A DNA stretch of 64,000 bases from Pseudomonadota bacterium (GTDB taxonomy: Bacteria; Pseudomonadota; Alphaproteobacteria; Sphingomonadales; Sphingomonadaceae). Positions 8,293-16,157 of the stretch are shown piece by piece. The translations under genes and the position numbers were made by a program. Every line of letters begins with the position of its first letter. The stretch's first letter is position 1. The notes under the pieces were generated by a model. That model was not told the DNA's origin. It saw nothing but the letters and a program-made list of their open reading frames with translations, and made no database searches. The stretch lies in assembly GCA_020160755.1 (NCBI GenBank), contig JAIUPN010000007.1, forward strand, positions 124,001 to 188,000, written 5' to 3'.

Positions 8293-9437
8293 CACGCCCT
8301 CCCCTGGTTGCGCTGCAATCCGATCAGCGGCCGCAGCCAGCCGATGTTGCGCCCGATCCGGTAGAAAAGCCAGCATCCCAGCGTCGTCGCGGCGAGCAGG
8401 ATCAGGAAGGACGGCAGCGCCGCAACGCGGGCCTGAAGCAGATACCAGCCGACCACGACGATGATCGTCTGGTGGATGATGTAAAAGGGAAACACCGCCT
8501 CGGCGAGCGTCGTGCGCCAGCGATGGTCGCGGTTCCAATAATGATCGGCGATCCCGACCAGCGCCACGATCGTCGCCCAGCCCTGCACCAGATGCGCGAT
8601 ATCGAACGGCAGCTTGCCCCAGTCGGCGGGCTGCGCGCCGCTCAGCCACAGACACAATATCGATGCGACGCCCCCGAACGCGACGACCGCGATGGCCAGC
8701 GCGACGCGCCACCAGCGCGCCACCGCATCGAATAGCTGCGGCCGCACGCGGAGCAGCCAGCCGACAAAGAAGGGGATCAGATAGTGAAGGTGCGACGGTC
8801 CGTCGTCGAACAGCGCGTGCGTCTCCTCATGACCCGGAAAGACGGCATAGATGAGCAGCCACGCCGCGAGCGGCCAGACGAGCAGCCCGGCGGCGCCGAG
8901 CCACCGCACCGCGCCATCGGCGATCCGCGTCCGCATCGCGCCCGGCACAACCGCCAGCAAGACCGCGGCGAGCATCGTATAGACCCACAGATAGACGACG
9001 AACCACAGATGCTGCCAGGTCGGCAGAATGATCCCGCCCAGCGATCCGAAACGGAAATAGTCGCGAAGCCAGAAATGCAGGAAGCCATGGCTATAGCCAT
9101 GCTGGCCGACCAGCTCGATCCACGGCTGCGGCGGGATGACGACGATGATGCCTAAAGCGAGCGGGATCAGCAGCCGCGCGCTGCGCGAGCGCGCAAAGGC
9201 GCCGCTGCCGCCGAGCTTCGCGAACAGCGCCGCACTCGCATAACCCGACACGAGGAACAGCAGCGCCAGCCGCCAGCTGTTCGTCGCGAGCATCGGCAGC
9301 TGCACCCAATCGAGCGGCTCGGCGATCTTCACGTGCCAGCCCCATGGCACGAAATACATGCCGATATGATAGAGGATCAGCAGCCCGAACGCCCCGATCC
9401 GCAGCCAGTCCATGCCGTGATGGCGTCCGCCGGTCAT
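8292..9437 (-). CDS. Acyltransferase-3 family membrane protein
   Basis: 381 residues, multi-pass. The N-terminus MDWLRIGAFGLLILYHIG (residues 9-26) and GYASAALFAKLG resemble the acyltransferase-3 / OpgC family, which moves acyl groups such as acetyl or succinyl onto glycans across the inner membrane. About ten hydrophobic helices follow. FPFYIIHQTIIVVVGWYLLQ in the C-terminal part matches the conserved late helix with its histidine. The substrate is unknown. It forms a two-gene unit with the small membrane protein that overlaps its stop. It is flanked upstream by a palindromic repeat. Confidence 0.85.
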   Translation of the reverse strand: MTGGRHHGMDWLRIGAFGLLILYHIGMYFVPWGWHVKIAEPLDWVQLPMLATNSWRLALLFLVSGYASAALFAKLGGSGAFARSRSARLLIPLALGIIVVIPPQPWIELVGQHGYSHGFLHFWLRDYFRFGSLGGIILPTWQHLWFVVYLWVYTMLAAVLLAVVPGAMRTRIADGAVRWLGAAGLLVWPLAAWLLIYAVFPGHEETHALFDDGPSHLHYLIPFFVGWLLRVRPQLFDAVARWWRVALAIAVVAFGGVASILCLWLSGAQPADWGKLPFDIAHLVQGWATIVALVGIADHYWNRDHRWRTTLAEAVFPFYIIHQTIIVVVGWYLLQARVAALPSFLILLAATTLGCWLFYRIGRNIGWLRPLIGLQRNQGRA

Positions 9438-9453
9438 AAGCCTCCCCCCACTT

Positions 9454-9525
9454 CGTCATCCCGGACTTGATCCGGGATCCAGACAACATCGCGCAAATGG
9501 ATCCCGGATCAAGTCCGGGATGACG
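9454..9525. repeat. Palindromic intergenic repeat, cttgatccgg subtype (nearly perfect)
   Basis: The arms cgtcatcccggacttgatcc and ggatcaagtccgggatgacg are exact inverted copies around a spacer of about 22 bases. It sits between two genes on the minus strand and is the best-preserved copy in the window. Confidence 0.9.
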
Positions 9526-9537
9526 AGGAGGGATATG

Positions 9538-11055
9538 CTACTTCAAAACCCGCCACGCCAGTTCCGCAAACTCGCACAGCAAAGGCCGCGTATCGCGCGG
9601 GTCGATAATATCCTCGACCCCATATTTCTCCGCGGTGCGGAACGGCGAGCGCACGCGGTTGAGCCGCTCCCTGATCGCCTCCAGATGCGCCGCCGGATCC
9701 TCGGCCGCCTCCAGCTCGCTCTTGTATGCGACCTCGACCCCGCCCTCGATCGGCAGGCTGCCCCAGTCGCCCGATGGCCAGGCAAAGCGGTATTGGAACC
9801 GCTCGGCGTTCGACATCGCGCTCCCCGCGATTCCATACGCCCGCCGCACCACGACCGACGCGAGCGGCACGGCCGCGCGGTAGATCGCGTTCATCGCCTG
9901 CACCCCGTAACGGATCGTCCCTGTCCGCTCGGCCTCGCCGCCGATCATGAACCCCGGATTGTCGACGAGGTGAACGATCGGCAACCGGAACTGGTCGGCC
10001 AGCTTCACGAAGCGCTCGGCCTTCTCGCTCGTCTTCGCGTCCCACGATCCGCCGAGATACGACGGGTCGCTCGCGAGCACCGCGACCGGATAGCCGTCGA
10101 GCCGCGCGAACGCCGTGATCACCGCGCGCCCCCAGCGCGCGCCCATTTCGAAGAAGCTGCCGGAATCGAACACTGCGCCGGTAATCCGCCGCATCGAATA
10201 GACCTGTTTCGCCTCGCGCGGCACGACCGACAGCAAGCTCTCGTCGCGCCGACCCACCGGGTCGCTGCATTCGGTCCGCAAGGCCCGGTCGTGGATCGAC
10301 GAGGGAAGGTACGACAAAAACCGCCGCGCCGCCGCGAACGCCTCGGCTTCGCTAGCCACCTCGTCGTCGACGACGCCGTTGCGCGTATGCACGTCGCAGC
10401 CGCCCAGCTCCTCGCGGTCCAATGTATCGCCGATCGCCGCCGCGACCGCGGGCCCCGCTGCGAACAGCTGCGACAGCCCGCGCACCATCACGCTGTAATG
10501 GCTCGCGACGACGCGCGCCGCGCCCAGCCCCGCGGTCGGTCCCAAGGCCAGCGCCACCACCGGCACCGTATCGAGGTTCGCAATGATCTCGTCCCAGCCG
10601 GGAACGTGCGGGATGTAGGTGTAGCCCATATCCTCGAGCGTCTTGACCGACCCGCCGCCGCCGGTGCCGTCGATCATGCGGATCAGCGGCAGGCGATATT
10701 CATGCGCCATCGCCTCGCACTGGACGAACTTCCTGTGCAGCGCCGCATCGGCCGCGCCGCCGCGCACGGTGAAATCGTCGGCCGAGGCGACGACCGGGCG
10801 CCCGCCCACATTCGCACGCCCGAAGATGAAATTGCTCGCCGCCAGATCTTCCAGCTCACCGTCGGCGCCATAGCGCCCGCGCCCCGCGATCTTGCCGATC
10901 TCGCGAAAACTGCCTTCGTCGACGATCGCCGCAAGCCGCGCGCGCGCGTCCATCTTGCCGCGCCCATGCTGCCGCGCGACCTTTTCCTCGCCGCCCATCT
11001 TTTCGGCCATCGCGCGGCGCTGCCCGAGTTCGTCGATCTCTTTTTTCCAGCTCAT
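9538..11055 (-). CDS. Acyl-CoA carboxylase beta subunit (carboxyltransferase)
   Basis: 505 residues with two crotonase-fold carboxyltransferase halves. Features of the N-half include ARLAAIVDEGSFREIG, RGGAADAALHRK and the oxyanion-type GTGGGGSVKTLEDMG. The C-half contains VNNPGF-like VDNPGFMIGGEAERTG and KTSEKAERFVKLAD. Proteins of this type carboxylate propionyl-, methylcrotonyl- or geranyl-CoA with a separate biotin-carrying alpha subunit. No biotin carboxylase gene lies in the window, so the substrate and partner are open. The ATG at 11055 gives the conserved start SWKKEIDELGQRR. A divergent thioredoxin-like gene begins 56 bases away. Confidence 0.85.
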   Translation of the reverse strand: MSWKKEIDELGQRRAMAEKMGGEEKVARQHGRGKMDARARLAAIVDEGSFREIGKIAGRGRYGADGELEDLAASNFIFGRANVGGRPVVASADDFTVRGGAADAALHRKFVQCEAMAHEYRLPLIRMIDGTGGGGSVKTLEDMGYTYIPHVPGWDEIIANLDTVPVVALALGPTAGLGAARVVASHYSVMVRGLSQLFAAGPAVAAAIGDTLDREELGGCDVHTRNGVVDDEVASEAEAFAAARRFLSYLPSSIHDRALRTECSDPVGRRDESLLSVVPREAKQVYSMRRITGAVFDSGSFFEMGARWGRAVITAFARLDGYPVAVLASDPSYLGGSWDAKTSEKAERFVKLADQFRLPIVHLVDNPGFMIGGEAERTGTIRYGVQAMNAIYRAAVPLASVVVRRAYGIAGSAMSNAERFQYRFAWPSGDWGSLPIEGGVEVAYKSELEAAEDPAAHLEAIRERLNRVRSPFRTAEKYGVEDIIDPRDTRPLLCEFAELAWRVLK

Positions 11056-11111
11056 GGGACGAAGGCTATCTTACGTTGACGGAAACGTCATGCAAAACCT
11101 ATCGTCGGCAC

Positions 11112-11597
11112 ATGACGCGCCCGATCACCCTCATCCTCGCCGCGCTGCTGGCAGTCGCCCCCGCCGCAGCCAGCGAAACGCGCACCCTCCCCGGCGTCGC
11201 CGAGCCCTACAAGAGCGACGCCTTCATTGCCGACCCGATGCCCGCGATCGACGCCGCGCTCGCCAGAGCCAGACAGTCGGGCAAGCCCGTCCTCCTCGTA
11301 ATGGGCACCGGCGGCTGCCACGACAGCGCCTGGCTCGCCAACCTGATCGCCACCGATCGCTTCGCCCCCGTCCGCGCGCGCTACGAGATTGTCTATGCCG
11401 ACATCGGAATGCCGCATATCCGCGGCCTCGGCCGCAATCCCGAGGTCGCCAAACGCTTCCGGTTCAGGATCAAGGGCACGCCGACCGTCGCGATCCTCGA
11501 CGCCGACGGCTCCGTCCTCAACCGCAAGGCGGCCCCCAAATGGCGCAATGCCGCGAGCCGCAGCGACGACGACATCTATAATGAACTGATGGGTTAG
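11112..11597 (+). CDS. Secreted thioredoxin-fold protein lacking the CxxC motif
   Basis: 161 residues. A signal peptide covers about residues 1-20 (RPITLILAALLAVAPAAASE). The body follows the thioredoxin order: KPVLLVMGTGGCHDSAWL (active-site region), a middle EIVYADIG strand, FRIKGTPTVAILDADG (cis-Pro loop) and a C-terminal helix. The active site reads GGCHDSA, so only one cysteine of the usual CxxC is left. A dithiol oxidoreductase role is therefore unlikely; a monothiol or binding role is possible. The ATG at 11112 is picked because it starts the signal peptide. It begins a three-gene same-strand run with an SDR and a DMT transporter. Confidence 0.78.
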   Translation: MTRPITLILAALLAVAPAAASETRTLPGVAEPYKSDAFIADPMPAIDAALARARQSGKPVLLVMGTGGCHDSAWLANLIATDRFAPVRARYEIVYADIGMPHIRGLGRNPEVAKRFRFRIKGTPTVAILDADGSVLNRKAAPKWRNAASRSDDDIYNELMG

Positions 11598-11607
11598 GGA
11601 GAGACAT

Positions 11608-12387
11608 ATGGCCGACGGGATTCTTGCGGGGCGCGTCGCGCTCGTCACCGGCGCCTCGCGCGGGATCGGCCGCGGCATCGCGATCGGCCTCGCCGAAGCG
11701 GGCGCCGACGTCGCGGTCAACTACACGCGCGGCGAGCAGGAGGCGGCCGAAACCGTCGCAGCGATCGAAGCGCTCGGCCGCAAGGCGAAGGCCTATCAGG
11801 CGTCGGTCACCGACGAGGCCGCCTGCGCCGCGATGGTCGCCGCGGTCGAAGCCGACTTCGGCCCCCTGTCGATCCTCATCAACAACGCCGGCATCGCCAG
11901 CCGCGGCCTCTCCGTGGCCGATACGACCCCCGAAGAGGTCGACAAGCTCTTCGCCGTCCACGCCGCCGGTCCGCACCGCCTCAGCCGCCTCGCGCTGCCC
12001 CAGCTGCGCACCCACAAGCGCAGCGACATCGTCGTAATCTCGAGCATCGCGACCTATACCCACTCGCCCAACGGCGCGCCCTACACGATGGCCAAAGCCG
12101 CGGGCGAAGCGCTCGCCTACGCGCTCGCCAAGGAAGAACTCGCCAACGGCGTCCGCGTCAACATCGTCGCCCCCGCGCTCACCGTCAGCGACATGGGCGA
12201 GAAACTGTCGCGCGCGATCACCGGCAATGCGGACATCCACCACCTCGACACCAAAATGCCCTTCGGGCGCGTCGCGGTCCCCGCCGACGTCGCCGCCGCG
12301 GTCGTCTGGTTCGTCAGCGACGCGAACAGCTATTGTTCGGGCCAGAAGCTCAACATCGATGGCGCGGGGCAGGCGACCTTCCGCTAA
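11608..12387 (+). CDS. Short-chain dehydrogenase/reductase
   Basis: 259 residues, classical SDR. The nucleotide-binding loop TGASRGIG is at 14-21, NNAG at 92-95, and the catalytic triad is S146, Y159 and K163 (YTMAK). NYTRGEQ after beta2 suggests NADP(H), because an Arg follows shortly after the strand. The C-terminal SGQKLNIDGAGQ is like FabG-type 3-oxoacyl reductases, but substrate cannot be deduced. A GGGAGAG ribosome site lies 7 bases before the ATG. Ten bases separate it from the thioredoxin-like gene and nine from the DMT transporter, so the three are likely one transcript. Confidence 0.9.
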   Translation: MADGILAGRVALVTGASRGIGRGIAIGLAEAGADVAVNYTRGEQEAAETVAAIEALGRKAKAYQASVTDEAACAAMVAAVEADFGPLSILINNAGIASRGLSVADTTPEEVDKLFAVHAAGPHRLSRLALPQLRTHKRSDIVVISSIATYTHSPNGAPYTMAKAAGEALAYALAKEELANGVRVNIVAPALTVSDMGEKLSRAITGNADIHHLDTKMPFGRVAVPADVAAAVVWFVSDANSYCSGQKLNIDGAGQATFR

Positions 12388-12396
12388 GGCGCAACG

Positions 12397-13299
12397 ATGC
12401 GCCCCGATTCGCCCTCTCCCGTCGTCCCCTTCCTGATCGCGTGCGCGGGCATTGCGACCTTTTCGGCGATGGACGTGCTCATGAAGGGGCTGTCGATCGA
12501 GATCGGCGCGTATAACGCCGTGCTCTGGCGTACCGGCACCGGCACGCTCGTCGCCGGCCTCATCTATTTTGCGAGCCGCCCCAAATGGCCCGACCGGCCG
12601 GCGATGCAGATCCACGCCTGGCGATCGGTGTTCGTCGCGGGGATGGCGCTCTGCTTCTTCTGGGCGCTCGCGCGGCTGCCGATGGCGGAAGCGATCGCGC
12701 TCGCCTTCGTCGCGCCGCTGATGGCGCTCTATATGGCCGCGATCTTCCTCGGCGAAAAGATCGGTCCGCGCTCGATCGCCGCGTCGATCCTCGGCCTCGC
12801 GGGGGTAATCGTGATCGTTGCGGGGAAACTCGGCGGCAGCGACTATAGCGACGAGGCGCTGCTCGCGGTCGGCGCGGTGTTCCTCTCGGCGATCTTCTAC
12901 GCCTACAACCTCATCCTCGCGCGGCGTCAGGCGAAGATGGCCGAGCCGATGGAAATCGCTTTCTTCCAGAACTTTTTCGTCGCCGCGATCCTCGCGCTTG
13001 GCGCGCCGTGGTTCCTCGCGGTCCCTGACCCGAGCCACGCGCCGCACATCCTCGGCGCCGCCATCCTCGCCACAACCTCGCTGCTGCTGCTGAGCTGGGC
13101 CTACGCCCGCGCCGAGACGCAGATTCTCGCGACGACCGAATATACCGGCTTCCTCTGGGCGATGCTGTTCGGCTGGTATTTCTATGACGAGGCGGTCACG
13201 CTGCCGACGATCGCGGGCGCGGTGCTGATCGTCGCCGCCTGCCTGATCGTCGCGCGCAAGGTCCCGCACAAGGATCCGGTGGAGCCGGCGGCCGCTTAA
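12397..13299 (+). CDS. DMT-superfamily (EamA) transporter
   Basis: 300 residues with ten predicted helices in two EamA repeats (about residues 10-140 and 155-290). The first ends with MAEAIALAFVAPLMALYMAAI, the usual EamA loop, and the second shows ATTEYTGFLWAMLFGWYFYDE. DMT proteins export metabolites or take up small solutes; the cargo is not visible. It is the last gene of the thioredoxin-SDR-DMT run. Its stop overlaps the stop of the convergent tsaC gene by 4 bases. Confidence 0.85.
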   Translation: MRPDSPSPVVPFLIACAGIATFSAMDVLMKGLSIEIGAYNAVLWRTGTGTLVAGLIYFASRPKWPDRPAMQIHAWRSVFVAGMALCFFWALARLPMAEAIALAFVAPLMALYMAAIFLGEKIGPRSIAASILGLAGVIVIVAGKLGGSDYSDEALLAVGAVFLSAIFYAYNLILARRQAKMAEPMEIAFFQNFFVAAILALGAPWFLAVPDPSHAPHILGAAILATTSLLLLSWAYARAETQILATTEYTGFLWAMLFGWYFYDEAVTLPTIAGAVLIVAACLIVARKVPHKDPVEPAAA

Positions 13300-14228
13300 A
13301 CCGCCGCCCTCGCCAGCCGGTCGTTGATCGCCGCGCCCAGCCCCTCGACCGGAATCGCCGCCACGGCAATCCTCGCCTTCGCGCTCGCCGCGCCCGCATG
13401 TAACGCATCGAACAGGTGCGCCGCCGCCTCGGTCAGGTCGCCCGCCGCGCTCAGATCATAATCGCCCGCGACCGCGCCGAAGCCGATCCCGAACTCATCG
13501 TCCGCAAACTCGCTTGCACCCAGCCGCACCGGCTTGCCCGGCGCATAATGGCTTGCGAGCATCCCCGGCGCGACGATCTCTGACCCTTTGACGCCCGCCA
13601 CCGTCAGCCCGCTCGCATCCGCCAGCATCTCCGACGTCACCGGCCCCGGTCGCAGCACTTCGACCGCGCCATCCTGCACCCGCGCGATCGTCGATTCCAC
13701 ACCGGCCGTCGTCGGCCCGTCGTCGATCACCAGCGCAATCCGCCCGTCGAGGCTCGCGAGGACATGGCTTGCCTTTGTCGGGCTCACGCGCCCGCTCGCA
13801 TTCGCGCTCGGCGCCGCGAGCGGCGCGCCGCTCTCTGCCAGCAAAGCCTGCATCGCGCGGTGTCCCGGAACCCGGATCGCAATCGTATCGAGCCCCGCGG
13901 TCGCAATGCTCGCGACCGGACAATCGGCGGTGCGCGGCACCACCAGCGTCAGCGGACCCGGCCAGAAACGCGCCGCCAGCGCCCGCTCGACCGCACCAAA
14001 CACGCCCAGCGTCTCGGCGGCCGCCAAATCCGGCACATGCACGATCAGCGGGTTGAAATCGGGCCGCCCCTTCGCGGCATAAATGCGCGCGACCGCCTCG
14101 GCGTTGCGCGCGTCGGCGGCGAGGCCATAGACCGTCTCGGTCGGCACCGCGACCGGCTGCCCCTCCCCGACCAGCCCCCCGGCGCGCGCCATTGCCTCCG
14201 GCCCGAAGGGGCGGATATCGGTTGTCAT
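13296..14228 (-). CDS. tsaC: L-threonylcarbamoyladenylate synthase (Sua5/TsaC)
   Basis: 310 residues. It makes threonylcarbamoyl-AMP from Thr, bicarbonate and ATP for the t6A37 modification of ANN-decoding tRNAs. The YrdC domain is marked by PTETVYGLAADA, YAAKGRPDFNPLIVHV and PSANASGRVSPTKASHV. A C-terminal Sua5 extension with PGMLASHYAPGKPVRL makes it the long Sua5-type form. Two starts are possible, at 14228 and 14249; neither has a clear ribosome site. The shorter one is given because MTTDIRPF begins the conserved part. It is divergent from the acyl-CoA dehydrogenase. Confidence 0.93.
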   Translation of the reverse strand: MTTDIRPFGPEAMARAGGLVGEGQPVAVPTETVYGLAADARNAEAVARIYAAKGRPDFNPLIVHVPDLAAAETLGVFGAVERALAARFWPGPLTLVVPRTADCPVASIATAGLDTIAIRVPGHRAMQALLAESGAPLAAPSANASGRVSPTKASHVLASLDGRIALVIDDGPTTAGVESTIARVQDGAVEVLRPGPVTSEMLADASGLTVAGVKGSEIVAPGMLASHYAPGKPVRLGASEFADDEFGIGFGAVAGDYDLSAAGDLTEAAAHLFDALHAGAASAKARIAVAAIPVEGLGAAINDRLARAAV

Positions 14229-14299
14229 GCGCGTTTGACCGTCAGCCATGCCGCGCTATAGCGCCCACGCAACGATATTCACCAGCAAAGTGCTCTGTC

Positions 14300-16042
14300 A
14301 TGACCTACACGCCGCCCACCACCGAACAGCTTTTCGTCCTCGACCATATCGCGCGCGTCGACGCGATGGCGAGCCATGACAAATTCGCCGCCGCGACCCC
14401 CGACATGGTCGAGGCGATCGTCACCGGCATCGGCGATTTCGCTGCCGAGATGTACGCGCCGCTCAACCGCGTCGGCGACGTCAGCAATCCCAAATGGGAC
14501 AATGGCCGGGTCACCATGCCCCCGGGCTTCAAGGAGGCGTACAGGCAGTTCGTCGAGGCGGGCTGGGGCAGCATCGACGGCCCCGGAGACTATGGCGGGC
14601 AGGACCTGCCCTTCACCCTTGCGACGGTGGTGATCGAGGCGCTCGGCAGCGCGAACATGGGCTTCACCCTTTGCCCCATCCTGACCGCGGGCGCGATCCA
14701 CGCGCTGATGGCCTATGGCACCGAAGAACAGCGTCAGACCTGGCTTCCCAAGCTGGTCAACGGCGAGTGGAACGGCACGATGAACCTGACCGAGCCGTCA
14801 GCGGGCAGCGACGTCGGCGCGCTGCGCTCGACCGCCGAAAAGGTTACCGAAGGGCCGAACGCGGGCCTTTACAAGATCAAGGGCCAGAAAATCTTCATCA
14901 CCTTCGGCGAGCATGACCTCACCGATAATATCGTCCACCTCGTCCTCGCCCGCACGCCGGGCGCGCCCGAGGGAACGCGCGGCATCTCGCTCTTCCTCGT
15001 CCCCAAATACCGCCTCGACGCCGCCGGAAATCCGACGATCCCGAACGGCGTCCATTGCGCCTCGATCGAGCACAAGCTCGGCATCCACGGCTCGCCGACC
15101 GCGGTCATGGTCTATGGCGAGGGCGAGGATTGCCTTGGCGAGATCGTCGGCGACGAAATGGGCGGCATGCGCGCGATGTTCGTGATGATGAACAACGCGC
15201 GCCTGATGGTCGGCTGTCAGGGCGTCCAGATCGCCGAGCGCGCGACGCAGCAGGCACAGCGCTATGCCGCCGAGCGCGTCCAGTCGTCGCTCGCGGGGTC
15301 GCCCGATCGCACCCCGGTGACGATCGCGCACCACCCCGACGTCAAGCGCATGCTGTGGCGGATGCGCGCGCAGACCGAAGCGGCGCGCGCGCTGACCTAT
15401 TATGCCGCCGCGCAGATCGACTTCGGCAAGCTCGGCGACGAAGCCGCCGCGGTGCGTGCCGAGGTGCTGATCCCGCTCGTCAAGGCGCACGCGACCGACA
15501 TCGGCTGCGAGGTCGCAAGCCTCGGCGTACAGGTGCATGGCGGGATGGGCTTCATCGAGGAAACCGGCGCCGCGCAGCATTATCGCGACGCGCGCATCGC
15601 CCCGATCTACGAAGGCACCAACGGCATTCAGGCCGCCGATCTGGTGGGCCGCAAGCTCGGCATGGCGGGCGGCGACGGCGTGCGCGGGCTGATCGACGAT
15701 ATCGCGGCGGGCGCCACCGAATCCCCCGAATTGCAACAGCTCATCGACGCATGCCGTGCGGTGACCGACTGGATGGTAACGGCCAATACCGCCGACCGGC
15801 TCGCGGGCAGCTATCCCTATCTCACCATGCTCGCCACAGCCACATGCGGATGGCTGATGGCGATCCAGCACAAGGCAGCGCGCGCCGGGCTCGACGACGG
15901 CAGCGGCGACCGCGCCTTCCTCGAAGCGAAGATCGCTTCGACGCGCTTTTACCTGCAACAGATCGTCCCCGCTGCGACCGGCCTCGCCGCCTCGGCGCTC
16001 GCGGGCGACGCGGCGCTCGAGCCCTTGCCGGCCATCGCCTGA
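14300..16042 (+). CDS. Acyl-CoA dehydrogenase, DmdC-like long form
   Basis: 580 residues, longer than the usual 380 because of a C-terminal extra domain. The FAD-binding middle carries MNLTEPSAGSDVGALRSTA and GQKIFITFGEHD. The catalytic glutamate is E438 in APIYEGTNGIQAADLVGRKL, the pattern of the DmdC (3-methylmercaptopropionyl-CoA dehydrogenase) and related long acyl-CoA dehydrogenases. DmdC itself acts in DMSP breakdown, but most relatives act on other acyl-CoAs, so the substrate is open. The ATG at 14300 is preferred because the extra codons upstream overlap tsaC and do not resemble the family. Confidence 0.88.
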   Translation: MTYTPPTTEQLFVLDHIARVDAMASHDKFAAATPDMVEAIVTGIGDFAAEMYAPLNRVGDVSNPKWDNGRVTMPPGFKEAYRQFVEAGWGSIDGPGDYGGQDLPFTLATVVIEALGSANMGFTLCPILTAGAIHALMAYGTEEQRQTWLPKLVNGEWNGTMNLTEPSAGSDVGALRSTAEKVTEGPNAGLYKIKGQKIFITFGEHDLTDNIVHLVLARTPGAPEGTRGISLFLVPKYRLDAAGNPTIPNGVHCASIEHKLGIHGSPTAVMVYGEGEDCLGEIVGDEMGGMRAMFVMMNNARLMVGCQGVQIAERATQQAQRYAAERVQSSLAGSPDRTPVTIAHHPDVKRMLWRMRAQTEAARALTYYAAAQIDFGKLGDEAAAVRAEVLIPLVKAHATDIGCEVASLGVQVHGGMGFIEETGAAQHYRDARIAPIYEGTNGIQAADLVGRKLGMAGGDGVRGLIDDIAAGATESPELQQLIDACRAVTDWMVTANTADRLAGSYPYLTMLATATCGWLMAIQHKAARAGLDDGSGDRAFLEAKIASTRFYLQQIVPAATGLAASALAGDAALEPLPAIA

Positions 16043-16099
16043 AACGCCCGGAATCCTGCGCCTCGCGCTCGATCGCGCGGCGCAGGATTCCGGCCATGA

Positions 16100-16116
16100 T
16101 TAACGTGATGATAACC
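16100..16116 (+). promoter_or_regulatory. CtrA-like box before the CHASE2-EAL gene
   Basis: ttaacgtgatgataacc fits TTAA-N7-TTAACC with one mismatch in the second half. CtrA is the alphaproteobacterial cell-cycle regulator. The site is 41 bases before the chosen start codon of the EAL gene. Confidence 0.4.
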
Positions 16117-16157
16117 ATCTGACACTAGGCACGGACCGGCAATTGCTGGAGACGTGC

